Source: Erigeron canadensis
Lineage: Eukaryota; Streptophyta; Magnoliopsida; Asterales; Asteraceae
Assembly (NCBI RefSeq): GCF_010389155.1
Contig: NC_057763.1
Location: 36,438,645 to 36,502,644, forward strand
DNA length: 64,000 nucleotides
Reading direction: 5' to 3'
The notes under the pieces are model-generated. The model was given only the letters and a program-made list of their open reading frames with translations. It made no database searches and was not told the DNA's origin. The position numbers and the translations under genes are program-made. This document shows, piece by piece, positions 11,501 through 22,267 of the stretch (position 1 is the first letter of the stretch; each line of letters opens with the position of its first letter).

Positions 11501-13652
11501 TCCAGATTTTATTTCATATTTTATGGACAAATCATGTGATGAAGGTGATGAATTTATATTTGTGTTCTTGTGATTTCGGTTAGTGACTTTTATGCATTGT
11601 TTGGTCTTGAATTCTTATAAAATCCTTATTTCTTGTACTAACTTCATAAATCCCAGATTATTAACATGTATTTAATCATCAAAATATATATATGAAATCA
11701 TCAATTAAAGACCCATCTCAAATCTCAAATCAAAACAACTTAAACTAGTGCAAATCCAAGCATGCATGTAATCATCTCATCATTTTACAACAAATCTTTA
11801 TCCAACTTCAATTCAACAACTTAAAAACATATTTTTATGAAAAACTCCAGAAATATATTCATCAAGATATATAAAAATATGACCATATTTCAAAGGAAAA
11901 ATCACTTTAAAAGTTATTTAATCTATAACAACACTTTTGGGTCTTAAACTTGTTGAATCCTTGAATCTTTTCTCTAGATCTTGACATGCAATATCATGAA
12001 AGAAAAGATTCTATCAACTTGCCCTCATCAAGTGTATATTCAAAAGAAAACTTGAAGATTCATAAAGAAAACATGAGTTTTTGATAAAATCTTTAAGCAT
12101 AAACATAAGCAAGATTTAATCTAGTGAAAGGAGGGAAGATTATACCCTTGAAGAAGAATATGCAGATTTTCGTGACCCTTAATGCCTCCAACAACCCTTG
12201 TTTCAACCTTAATATAACCCTTAAACTATGCTTGAATTAATCCTTTGTTAATCTAGCCTATAACCCTTATTATTAATATGTGTTTAGATGGATTTTTCTT
12301 CCTTTATCTTCCTTGAGGGATGCCAAAAATGAAGAGAGAAAGAGAGGAGAGAAAGTAGTTGTTTGAGTGTAAGAATGTGTTTGTGTGTGTGTTGGAAGAA
12401 TAAGTGTTGGAGTGTTAATTGTATGGGGAGTATAAGGGAGAATGAATTTTGATTGGAGGTATTGTATGGGGAGTGGGGAGGGCTGGCCATCAAGGGGGTT
12501 TTGAAGGGATTTTCTTATTTTTTTTGTATAAAAATAGTGTATATATATTGTAGTGTAAGTATAGGTTAAGTGGATATTTATTTTGTAAGTGTTATGTTAG
12601 TTAAATATAGGTAATTAGTTGTTTTGGTTAAAAAATATATAAGTGTATGTATATGTCATGTATATATGTATGTATGGATATATTCTTGTATTTTTAGTTG
12701 GTTACATAAGCTATTAGTTGTAAACTTGTATTTATTTTTAAGCATATATATATATACTTACTCATTATTTAAGCACTTTATATACATATAACTTACAAAT
12801 ATTTTCGAGATGGAAATTTTTATTTTCATGGCCATATTTACTTAAATTTGGTTTGGTGTTTAATTTGTTGGACAATTTATAGGAAATTTGGATTGTTATC
12901 TCAACTTGTGAGTCTTACATTATTGTTTATATAACTTAATTGGTTAACAATAAAAAATTTTGTTCAAAGGTATTTTATGAAGTTCATTTAAAACTAGTTT
13001 ATTGCTTGAGATTATCTCGAATGATTCTAGTTATTGTTTATGGCATTTCTAAGGCATTTCACCGTACTAGAGGGCAATTGTCAATATGCCTAAATGTCTA
13101 GAAGGTCAATTTCCCTAACAAACCTCTAGGGATAGATACCTAGATAAATATAAGTACGTTGTCTTAGTCGGAAAATGAGGGTTGTCACAGAAAATATAAC
13201 AATAACATAACAATTCATCTCAAATAATGAACAAACATTGACAAAATACCAAAAACTAAATTAAAGTGATATAAAAAAACGCATGTTTCTTTTGTTGAGA
13301 AGTTATATAACCATATATTATTTTTTAAAGATAGAAATGAAAGAAATGATCGAAAATGATTAATAAAAATTTATTTACGTTATATATATAATAACTTATT
13401 GTGAGAGTTTTAAGGATAGTATATATATATCTTTAAAATTTATAATAGATTTGTTTTGATATATAAAAAAAAGATTTATGATAGATTTCAAGTATAATTA
13501 TTTAATTATAATTATTTAATTAATAAGAAAAAAAATCTAGAAAAGAAGAAAAGAGCTAAATTAATTAAAATGGATAATTAGGCCTAAAAAGGGAGATTGG
13601 GGGTGCCAAATATACCCCAATCTCCTCTTTTAGTTATATTATAAATTTGTGA
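8562..13652 (-). mobile_element. Helitron, minus orientation, split by a solo LTR
   Basis: Read on the minus strand, the 3' end is at 8562: hairpin CCGTCC-ATC-GGACGG, about ten bases, then CTAG followed by T. The 5' end is best placed at 13652, where TCACAAATTTATAATA follows an A. Just inside it, at about 13593-13625, lies the inverted motif GGAGATTGGGG / CCCCAATCTCC. The LTR at 8760-13189 interrupts it; without the LTR and one target copy it would be about 0.66 kb. The 3' end is firm; the 5' end is inferred. Confidence 0.6.
8760..13189. mobile_element. Solo LTR of a long-LTR Ty3/gypsy-like retrotransposon
   Basis: The element begins TGTAACACCCC and ends GGTTGTCACA, so it has TG...CA ends. 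It is flanked by the exact 5-bp duplication GAAAA (8755-8759 and 13190-13194). No internal domain, second LTR or coding frame is seen over 4.43 kb. The length and the TGTAACACCC start suit a solo LTR of a Tekay/Del-like chromovirus (from memory), left by recombination between two LTRs. A non-autonomous element with unrecognised ends is the alternative. The short open frames inside have no recognisable domain. Confidence 0.55.
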
Positions 13653-13723
13653 TAATAACTTCTACATACTCACATAAATATCTTCAACGATATTGGTATT
13701 TCACACCTTTTAGTATTATAAAG

Positions 13724-13960
13724 CAGGATGGTTGGATCAGTGATAAACACTCTGATTTGTTGAGACATAAGTTATGGGTTTGATCTTCATCTCATGCAAA
13801 GGTTGGGGGGCTTTTTCTACCATTTAGGTAGAAAATGAAAGGAGTCTCTCTACTTAAATAGAGGTAAGGTCTGACTACATCTTAACTCTCCTCATACACC
13901 GTAGAGGTATTGAGGCTCAAAATCCGCGAAAGACGACACTTTGATCAGTTTCTTTCTTTA
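13724..13960 (+). mobile_element. tRNA-derived SINE
   Basis: A pol III box A-like stretch (TTGGATCAGTGATAAAC, about 13732) is followed about 45 bases later by a box B-like GGGTTTGATCTTC (about 13777). The body contains GAGGTAAGGTCTGACTACAT and ends in a T-rich tail (TTTCTTTCTTT). Layout and body motif match tRNA-derived plant SINEs of the Au/TS type. Confidence 0.6.
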
Positions 13961-13963
13961 AAA

Positions 13964-14045
13964 ACCAACTGGGTTGGACCAGTGGTTGGAACCGGTAATG
14001 GGATCGATCCTCATGACTGTTTCGGTCAAAAATTACCTAAGATAA
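13964..14045 (+). mobile_element. Truncated SINE head
   Basis: Starts CCAACTGGGTTGGACCAGTGG (box A-like) and continues to GGGATCGATCCTCATGAC (box B-like). The body after box B does not match the preceding SINE, so only the tRNA-like head is called. Confidence 0.45.
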
Positions 14046-14169
14046 TTTTAGAAAGAATTTTAAACAACTCAAGAATCGAAAATTTGTAAGTGGGGTTTAG
14101 TGTTCAAGGATCTTCAATAAAAAAGGAAAATTTCTTAACAAAAATTACTAACTAAGAGTTTAGGCTAAA

Positions 14170-14640
14170 AAGAGTTTTAAAATGATCTTTGAGATAGAAA
14201 TACTTCGAGTAATTAAAAAAACGGTTGAAGATAATTTAAAGTAATGCAAATTAATACTAAAATCTTAAAGAAATGCGATAAAGAATAAAGACACCAGAAT
14301 TTTGTTGACGAGGAAAAACCCTTGATCCAGTTAAGTGATCTTAGGTAAAAAACCCCAGGAGAATGCAATCGACCATTCCTTAGTTCTTTTATTATTTTGA
14401 TTGATTACAATACAATGAGAGTGAGAGTGATTTGATCGAGCTAATGAACGAAAATAAAGTAAGAATGCAGTGAATGAGTGTGTGAGAAGATAGCCTAATC
14501 TCGATCAACCACTCGTTATTTATAATGTAAAATGCTAACTAACTATCCGAAATATCTGGGATCTTTCGTGTGAAATTATTCAACGTGTTGAAGTTGAAAA
14601 ATGGACGTTGAGTCTTCCTTGACACGTTTATTCTTCAAGT
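14170..14640. mobile_element. Possible LTR-retrotransposon remnant
   Basis: Contains the run GACGAGGAAAAACCCTTGAT with a partly repeated AAAAACCCCAGG, a style I associate with eudicot Copia-type leader/LTR sequence. Neither end nor a coding frame is found, so the assignment is weak. Confidence 0.25.
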
Positions 14641-14708
14641 CCGTTGCGATTTTCTTGGGATTATTTGTTTACTTTCTCGCTGAATAAACTGAATGAATGT
14701 AGACACTT

Positions 14709-14832
14709 GTTTTCGACCGTTGGCTATATTCTGAATATCCTGGATCTTAAATCCAGGATTCTGCAAAAGGGGTGGATCTTAAATCCAGGATTATTTGTTT
14801 TCGACCGTTGGCTATATTTTTTGAAAGGGGTG
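14709..14832. repeat. 88-bp-spaced direct repeat
   Basis: GTTTTCGACCGTTGGCTATA occurs at 14709 and again at 14797. The intervening GGATCTTAAATCCAGGATT is also present twice. Confidence 0.7.
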
Positions 14833-15065
14833 GATCATTTGCTCTCAAAAGGGGATCTAGCTTACGTTATCTTAACCGGGTCCGCGCTAGAGAGCCTCCT
14901 AGGAGAAACTTTTAACTAAACCGTCCGAGGATACCACATTTAATTGGGATAAAACTTTGCTTCCTCTGCAGGACTCAAACCTGCTTCATTAGAGGACTTC
15001 ATTGTGAAATTTTTTAAAATGTTATTTCCCATGTCTCGAACTCGAGACCTGCCGTATGTAACCTG
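14833..15065 (-). mobile_element. 5'-truncated SINE, same family as 26106-26395
   Basis: Matches the 26 kb SINE through shared stretches (GATCTAGCTTACGTT, GCTAGAGAGCC, ACATTTAATTGGG and the box B region around TCTCGAACTCGAGAC). Read on the minus strand it has box B but no box A, so the tRNA-like 5' end is missing. Confidence 0.6.
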
Positions 15066-15729
15066 ACTTGTGATTTGCTTTGCTTGAAAACTTTGCAAAA
15101 TGCAAATCGTAACACATATGTTGCGATTTTGATAAGCTATTTTGAACCATGAAAAATTGAAAAAAAAAGAGATAATAGATCAGCCTTTTTTAATTTTTAA
15201 ACAAGATTGTTTTCATATATTTAAAAACAGTTGAAAAAGTCTCTCACATTTGTCTTTGATGCCGACATAATATTGATGAAATTTTTTTCACGAAGTTTGA
15301 CAAAACAACAAACCAAAGACCCCCTTCCAACTATCTTTAAAAAACACATCATTGTTGTTCATATATAATCAAAAAAGGTGGGAGAGTGGACCAATAGTAA
15401 TAGTCTGCTTTTCCCGAAATAAAGTATTCTTTGAAACAAATAATAATCAGTCCTTTCCCTTATTTTCTTACTCTGCACCGCCCCACCCAACTCCATGATC
15501 TCCTTTCCCTTTGTCTACCTGTAAAATTTCCCAAAAACAAGAAATTAAAGTAAGTACATCCCAACATAACAACACTTTTTGTTTGGTGTTCTGTTATACA
15601 AAGCTCAAATATTGATTATTTTTTTAAGAATCTTGATCTTACCCTTTTAAGATAACTAACTATTTTGATCATCTTTTGATTCGTAGTTAAGCTGTTTATG
15701 TAAAGTTTATAATTTTATATATATACAAA
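15066..15729 (+). promoter_or_regulatory. Upstream region and 5' leader of the acidic membrane-protein gene
   Basis: No exon is recognised. The stretch is A+T-rich with a pyrimidine-rich segment around 15440-15520. The ATG at 15730 is preceded by TATATATACAAA. The transcription start cannot be fixed from sequence. Confidence 0.35.
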
Positions 15730-16414
15730 ATGGGGGGTGATCTATTTAGGAAGTATGTTAGTAGTTCAGTTCTTATGTGCTGTAGATTAGTAGCTAAACA
15801 TCCATTTGTTGTTGGCTTGTTTATTGTTTTGTTTTGCCTATATCGGTTGTTTCCTATGTTGTTTTCTGTTTTAGTATCTGTTTCGCCTGTTGTTGTATCC
15901 ACTTTTGTTTTGCTTGGTACTTTGTTAAGTTTTGGTCAGCCTAATGTGCCCGAAATTGAAAAAGAGCATAGGAATGATCGGTATGAGAGTCGGGTATCAG
16001 AAAGTAAGGTTTTGAGTGATAGTGAGATTGTTGGGAGAGATGCAAGTTTTGGTTATGAGGAGGAAAGTAATGTGAGTAGAAATGAGGTGGTTGTTGAGGA
16101 GAAGTCGTTTGAGGTAAAAACGTCGGTTATTGATGATGAGATTGATAATTCTTGTGTTGTAGGTGATAGGAATGTTAGTTTGGTTGATAATGTATTACTT
16201 CAAAAACAACGTGAATTAGACGAAGAGAAGAAAGTAGTATTGGGAAGTCGTTATTCTCCCCTTAAGCAATCCGAGGATGAACATGAACACGAAAATGAAC
16301 ATGAACATATTGTGTTGGAAAGTGATGATAAGTTATGGGAGGGATCACCTGATCCGTTGAATACTAATGCCGGGTTGTTGTGGAAACGTGTGGAAGGGGG
16401 TGATGATGATGATG

Positions 16415-16449
<35 letters not shown>

Positions 16450-19400
16450 GGATCAGACTCGGGATCTGATCTTGCAGAAAGTTCATCACCAGATGCATCA
16501 ATGGCTGATATAATTCCGATGCTGGATGAGCTCCATCCGCTACTTTCCGAAGAACATGAAGCTCGTGAAGTGCCTCACATGTCACGTGATGGGATTGATG
16601 CTGTTTCCGATCATTCACTTGAATCAAGTGACACCTGTACTGAGTCTAATGACGATGATGATGGAGGTGGTATTGAAAACGTTGAAGGTGGAGATGTCAG
16701 AAATGATGAAGAAGATAAAGATAAAGAATTGAAGCACATTGACAAAGAAGATGAGACGAGATCTGCTATTCTATGGACAGAATATGACCAAAAGAATCTC
16801 ATGAACTTAGGAACATCAGAAATGGAGAGAAACCGACGTTTGGAGAATCTTATTGCAAGAAGAAGGGCACGAAAGACCATGAGGATGCAAGCTGAAAAGA
16901 ATTTGATAGATTTTGAAAGTACTGACCTTCCATGGGATATTCCTCCAATTTCAACTGCAAGAATCAATCCTTTCGATTACGATTCAAATGATAACATTCC
17001 AGGGTCTGCTCCTTCTGTTTTATTAAAAAGAAGGAACCCGTTTGATCTTCCATACGATTCAAGCGAAGAGAAACCTGATTTAGTAGGAGATACTTTCCAA
17101 CAAGAATTTGCAGTTGTTCAACCAAATGAGCCGTTTTTCCGTAGGCATGAAAGTTTCAATGTTGGTCCTTCGGTTTTTGGGGCCTCTAGAAATGAGAGGC
17201 AAGAACCTAAGCTCAGACCATACTTTGTACCTGAACGAAGCTTTGCTGATTTTCAAAGACAATTTAGTGGACTTAGTGACTCTAAGGTTAGCTCTGTGCC
17301 TGATACGGAGTCTGTGTCTTCTGTCGGTGATATTGAAAATAGGGATAATATTGAAGATGATTTTGCTCTAGAAGCAGAACAAGTTTCTGAAAAAGATCAT
17401 GAATGTGTATCTGATGATGTTAGTCATATAAGACCATATTTTGTACCTGAACATGTTGCTTCTGATCAAACAAGTTTTTCTTCTTTTCAAAGACAAATAA
17501 GTGAAGTTAGTGACTCTAAGGGAAGCTCTGTACCTGATACAGATTCCGTTTCTTCAGCTAGTGATCCTGAAAATAAGGATCTTAATGAAGATGACCATTC
17601 TTTAGAAGCGGAGCTGGTTTCTGTAGTAGATCGTGAACATGCTACTGAGATAAGAGAGCATGTATCTGAGCATGGCAATCAGGAAAGTGGGTCTGATGAA
17701 GATGATGTGGAATCAGTTCAAGTTTTAAAAGCAGATGAAGGACTTAATGAGAGTGAAATAATTGTTAGGGGAGTGACAAATGAACAAGAAAGAGCATCAG
17801 GTTTTCTTGGAACTGAGAATGCAGCCGGAATTCAGTTGAATATGGGTGATGAAGGATCACATAGCAGTGAGACAAGCCTGTCATCATCGGATGAACCGAG
17901 TGAGCAAGTATATAATGAGAAAGAAGATGACATGGCAGAATCCGTTCCAAAAACAACTTATTTTGTGGATCGTGTTAACTCGATGGAAAGGTCTGACATT
18001 GATATCACTAGTTCATCTCTGGAAGAGGGTCACCCAAATGAACCTATATACGATTTAAGTCCTCGATCTGTTACAAGGAACCTCTCATCTTCCTCAATCT
18101 TAAATGATCTACATAAAGATGAAAGCTTTCAGTACACTGAGGACCAACAGCAGGCATCAAGTCCTGTTGCAGATGTCAAGTTGAATTCTAAAGATTCTAG
18201 TCCCGAAACTAGCAATGCTCAAAATCAACTTCTGACTGTGGATAATGAAGACTCTATGTTGGCCGATGATAACGTTTCAACATCCCTGCCAAGTAAGGCC
18301 CCTTTGGAGACGGAGAATGTTTCAGATATAGATGCATCTCAGCATTTAGACCAGGTTCAAGTTCTCTCGTCGATTTCGCATGCAAGATCCCATGAAGAGG
18401 TTATATCTCAAGTAAATGAGGAGTCTTTGTTGGGTGGATCCATAACAGAGGATCCTGAAGCACTGCAGGTAACATACAAAGATTAGGCTTATGGTTATAT
18501 TTTATTTAGAGGTGGCAATTTCAACCCATTTACTAATGAATGACTTGATATGGGTTGTGGTTTATTTCAGATGAGTCTAATGGGACATTCAGTTTTTTTT
18601 TTTTTAGCCAAAAGGAGGATGAAACAAACTATTTCAAATGAGTCTAATGGGACAAACAGTTTTTCTTTAGCATAAAGGAGGATGAAACAAACTGGTCAAA
18701 TGGGTTGGAAAGTTGCCTATAGTCTATTTTTAAATGCACAATCTGTTGAACCATTATATTCAACAATATAGATGATTTTTGTGATAAACTTGTTTTGTGA
18801 TCATTATGCGTTAAGTAATTCTCTATGGACAAAAAAGTGTTTGCAGATCTACCCAAACACTCTTAGCCAGTTTTGACCCATACCAAAAACGATTTGTATG
18901 ACTGTATCAACCCAATCCTGTCTGACCTTTTACATAAGCCACCCATATCGTCACCTCTGTACTTACCCAGCTCTTGGTTTATTTGCTTAACTCTATATTG
19001 TTCACTGGTATTATTTAATCTTGTCACTACTAGCTCTCTTGGCAAGTTGGGTCTGCAATTAGGCGTGCATTTTACTTGAAACATTGTAGTGCTATATCTT
19101 GCAACAATCATGTTAGCGCACAGCAGTCTTTTAATATAGAGGTATAACCTAAAGTCATTGTTGATTTTATTGATTTAAGAATATAGCTCAATTAACATAA
19201 CATGAGAGTCATAGCGCATGCATTTCAAATGCCGATTTGGAGCAAGATATACAAATATATAGGATAATATAATTGACATTTGGTTATGCCATTTCTGGTG
19301 AAAATTTTTAATGGTTCTCGTGAATTAGGTATTCATCGCTTACTGGTTCTCATGCTAGACAAAGTTCTGGCATGAACAGTAAACCAGGATATTAATTTAG

Positions 19401-21339
19401 TAACAAATTAACATATTAATCTTTATAACTGCGTCAATGTAACAATGTGCCTGGCAAAAAGAATCTCCTAATCTTTCTAAGTAACAGGGCTGTGAACTTG
19501 AACAAGGACAAGTCGCCTCATCAAATAGTGAATCAGTCCATGGAGAAGCATCTGAAATCCCTCACCAATATGTATCCGGAAAAGAAGCCCTGTCACAACA
19601 ACAGAAAGAGTTCTTGTTAGATACATCTGTTGACAAACCATTAGAAGAAACTCCTCAAATACTGCAGGTAACAGTCAGGTTTTTTTTCCCTTTCCAAATT
19701 GTTGAGTCAATTCGATAATCCTTCTATGTTCAACTTATTTCGACATTTGTAAGTTGTTGGATGAATACGAGATTGACCATTATAGGAATAACATTGTTTC
19801 CAGGTGCAAATTACGAACAGTAGCTCGGGAAATTTGGAAGTCCAAGAGCTGGAGAACAGTGTTTCATCAAACGTCAGCTTTGTTCCGAGTGCCGAACCTG
19901 ATGTGGTTGAAGTTGCTGACATTGAAACTACAGCACCCGGAAGTCCCGTATATGCAAGTGACACTCTAAGTATTGAAAATAATGTGCCTGATGACTTCGC
20001 TGATGTGGATGAGGTTAAGGAGATTGATGAAGATTTGCTAGTGGAACTGGATACTGTTGGCGATTTCAGTGTCATGGATTTGGGAACAACTTCAAATGAA
20101 ATGAAAGAGGACCCACATGTGTTGGAGCATGATCTTGAAACCATGCCAGTTGCCGATGAAGAATCAAACTCCGAGGATATGGAAGCTATTTTGGACGAAA
20201 TGAAACAGGACCCACATGCCTCAGAGCATGACATTGAAACTCACAACTTTGTAGATGAAGATTCTTCCTCCGAAGATTTAAGATCAACATTGTATGGGAT
20301 GAAACAGGATCCACAAGCCTCAGGTAATGATCTCGAAACCAAGAATTCTGAAGGTGAAGATTCTTACTCCAACGATTTAGGATTTACTTTTAACGAGAAG
20401 AAACAAGAGCCACATGCTTCGGATCTTGATCTTGAAACCAAGAATTCTGATTCTAAGGATTTTGAATTACCTTTAGATGAAACAAATCAGGACCTGCATG
20501 CTTCTGAGCATTCTGAAAATGGAGATTCTGCCTACAAGGACTTAGAATCAACATTGGATGAGATGCAACAGGAGCCACAGGCTGCAGATCATGATCTTGA
20601 AACCGAACCTACTAGAGATGAAGGTACCGACTTCAAGAACTTAGCATCAACATTGGACGAGATGCAACAGAGGCCACGGACCGCAGATCATGATCTTGAA
20701 ACTGAACCTTCTAGAGATGAAGTTTCTGACTCCAAGGATATAGGATCAACATCGGACGAGATGCAACAGGAGTCACTGGTCGCAGATCATGATCTTGAAA
20801 CTGAACCTTCTAGAGATGAAGGTACTCAATCCATGAATTTAGAATCACCTCTGGATGAGACTGAACCAGATCCATATGCCTCCAAGCATGATCTTGAAAC
20901 TAATTGTTCTGTAGACGAAGATTCCTACTCCAAGGATTTAGAATCTACTTTTAATGAGATTAGACGGGTCTCACAGGCCTCGGAGCATCGTCTTGATACG
21001 TTTTATTCTGTAGATGAAAACTTCTACTCCAAGCGTGTAGAATCTAGTTTGAATGAGATGAAGGGCCCCCAATCCTTGGGACATGATATTGAAACTAAGC
21101 ATTCTGACGGTGAAACGGACACGGATGTAATGAAGTCTCAGAATGAGAAGTTAGCTAGCAACATGGAAGGTGCAGGTGCTTCTGAAGCTGAAGTATCCAA
21201 GTTGATCAACAGTGCCAATGGAGTGGCATTGCTCCAAGAAGCTGATTCAAGTGCATCTTTGGCTAATCCTACAAGTGCCAGAGTGGTCAACCATGAAACT
21301 GAGAATGCATCAAACACGAGTAATACGGATAAAGAATGA
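15730..21339 (+). CDS. Acidic membrane-anchored protein of unknown function (AT5G17910-like)
   Basis: Three in-phase exons, 15730-18468, 19488-19667 and 19804-21339, encode 1484 residues. Residues about 22-70 form two hydrophobic segments, suggesting membrane anchoring; the rest is hydrophilic and Glu/Asp/Ser-rich. A run of nearly uninterrupted Asp lies at about 224-242. A conserved core around residues 350-460 includes WTEYDQKNLMNLG, RNRRLENLIARRRAR, DLPWDIPPIS and two (I/R)NPFD motifs; this core is what I recognise from the plant family of Arabidopsis AT5G17910 and AT2G29620, annotated only by weak resemblance to cardiomyopathy-associated or dentin-like proteins. The last exon carries eleven copies of an acidic repeat. 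Exons 1 and 2 end in similar sequence (CTGCAG^GTAACA). No enzymatic motif is seen. Unspliced exon 1 would stop five codons into the intron. Confidence 0.85.
18571..18692 (+). repeat. Short tandem duplication in intron 1 of the acidic-protein gene
   Basis: Two adjacent copies of about 60 bases share GAGTCTAATGGGACA and AAAGGAGGATGAAACAAACT. The rest of the intron (18469-19487) shows nothing recognisable. Confidence 0.7.
20096..21110 (+). repeat. Eleven-copy ~33-residue acidic repeat within the last exon
   Basis: The consensus is roughly (D/N)EM-QQ-P-A-HDLET...DE-S-SKDLEST. The central copies, starting 20557, 20656 and 20755, are exactly 99 bases apart and very similar in DNA. Outer copies have drifted and vary in length. 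This indicates recent unequal exchange in the middle of the array. Confidence 0.85.
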
Positions 21340-22267
21340 GAACACAAGTAGAAATTTATATGTGGTATTGGGGTTCTTGTTTGGGTCTGCCTTAGAGATG
21401 GTTTACCAAGCTACCTTATAGTTTTGAGTTTTGATCTTTCGGGCTTTTTGTTTTGGGTTTTTGCGTTTTATATTTTATACACGATATTGTTTTGTTCTTT
21501 GGGTTTTGGTTTGAGGTTCGTTGAAGCATATGATAGTCGTGAGTGTCTTCATTTTTGTTCGAGTGTAAAGTCTGTTTTGATTGTAATCAGGGTTTATGGA
21601 CCATTGTTGTGTCCGAATTGTGCTTGTAGAGTTTTATAGTATAAAGAGCAATATACAATGAGTTGTCTTTCTTCAGTTTCTCTTTTATTCGAACCTTACG
21701 TTCGCAGGTGCATCCAAGATCTATTTTGTTCACCAGGAGCGCTCATTTGTCACAGTCAAAACACTTGAAAACCATGTTAAGCATGGAACTCCGAATGCAT
21801 CCAGATATGTTCTTACTTGTAAAGTTTTTCTGTCAGAAAACTTTTACATACCATATATGTTTTAACAACACAGTCGTTCATCTTAGCTAAATCTTAACAT
21901 CCCATATGAGCAGATTGATTAACGAATAGATCATAGTTTACCTGAAGAACCACTCGCTCACTAGGAGTTAAACAATGTGAATATTGGAAAGACATCCTAT
22001 TTGGTGAACAAAAAGAGTCAAGCTGAACTTCAAATATTTGATTAGGGACCCAAAGTATTCAAAATAAATCTTGTCACCAAAACCTGAAAGTAAATGAGTC
22101 AAAGGACAAAGTATACAATAACTAAAACAGATAAACATCTCCAAAACATTATAATGGCAGTTCATTGTGTAAGCCGATTTCAATCCCTAACTACAGGAGG
22201 CAAAGGCATGTCACACCCCTCCTGCCAAGTAAATAATGTGTTCACGAACCGAGTTATATTGAATGTA
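21340..22267. other. Convergent 3' flanks of the acidic-protein and GrpE genes
   Basis: After the stop at 21339 the sequence is T/G-rich, as expected of a 3' UTR, to about 21650. From the other side the GrpE 3' UTR runs leftward from 22267. The two genes are tail to tail. No other gene is seen. Confidence 0.5.

Noticed and set aside
10049..11573. Several 90-105-codon frames
   Set aside because: Also inside the solo LTR; composition looks non-coding and no motif was recognised.
16364..16627. His-rich open frame on the minus strand
   Set aside because: It is the antisense of the Asp-coding GAT/GAC run in the acidic-protein gene.
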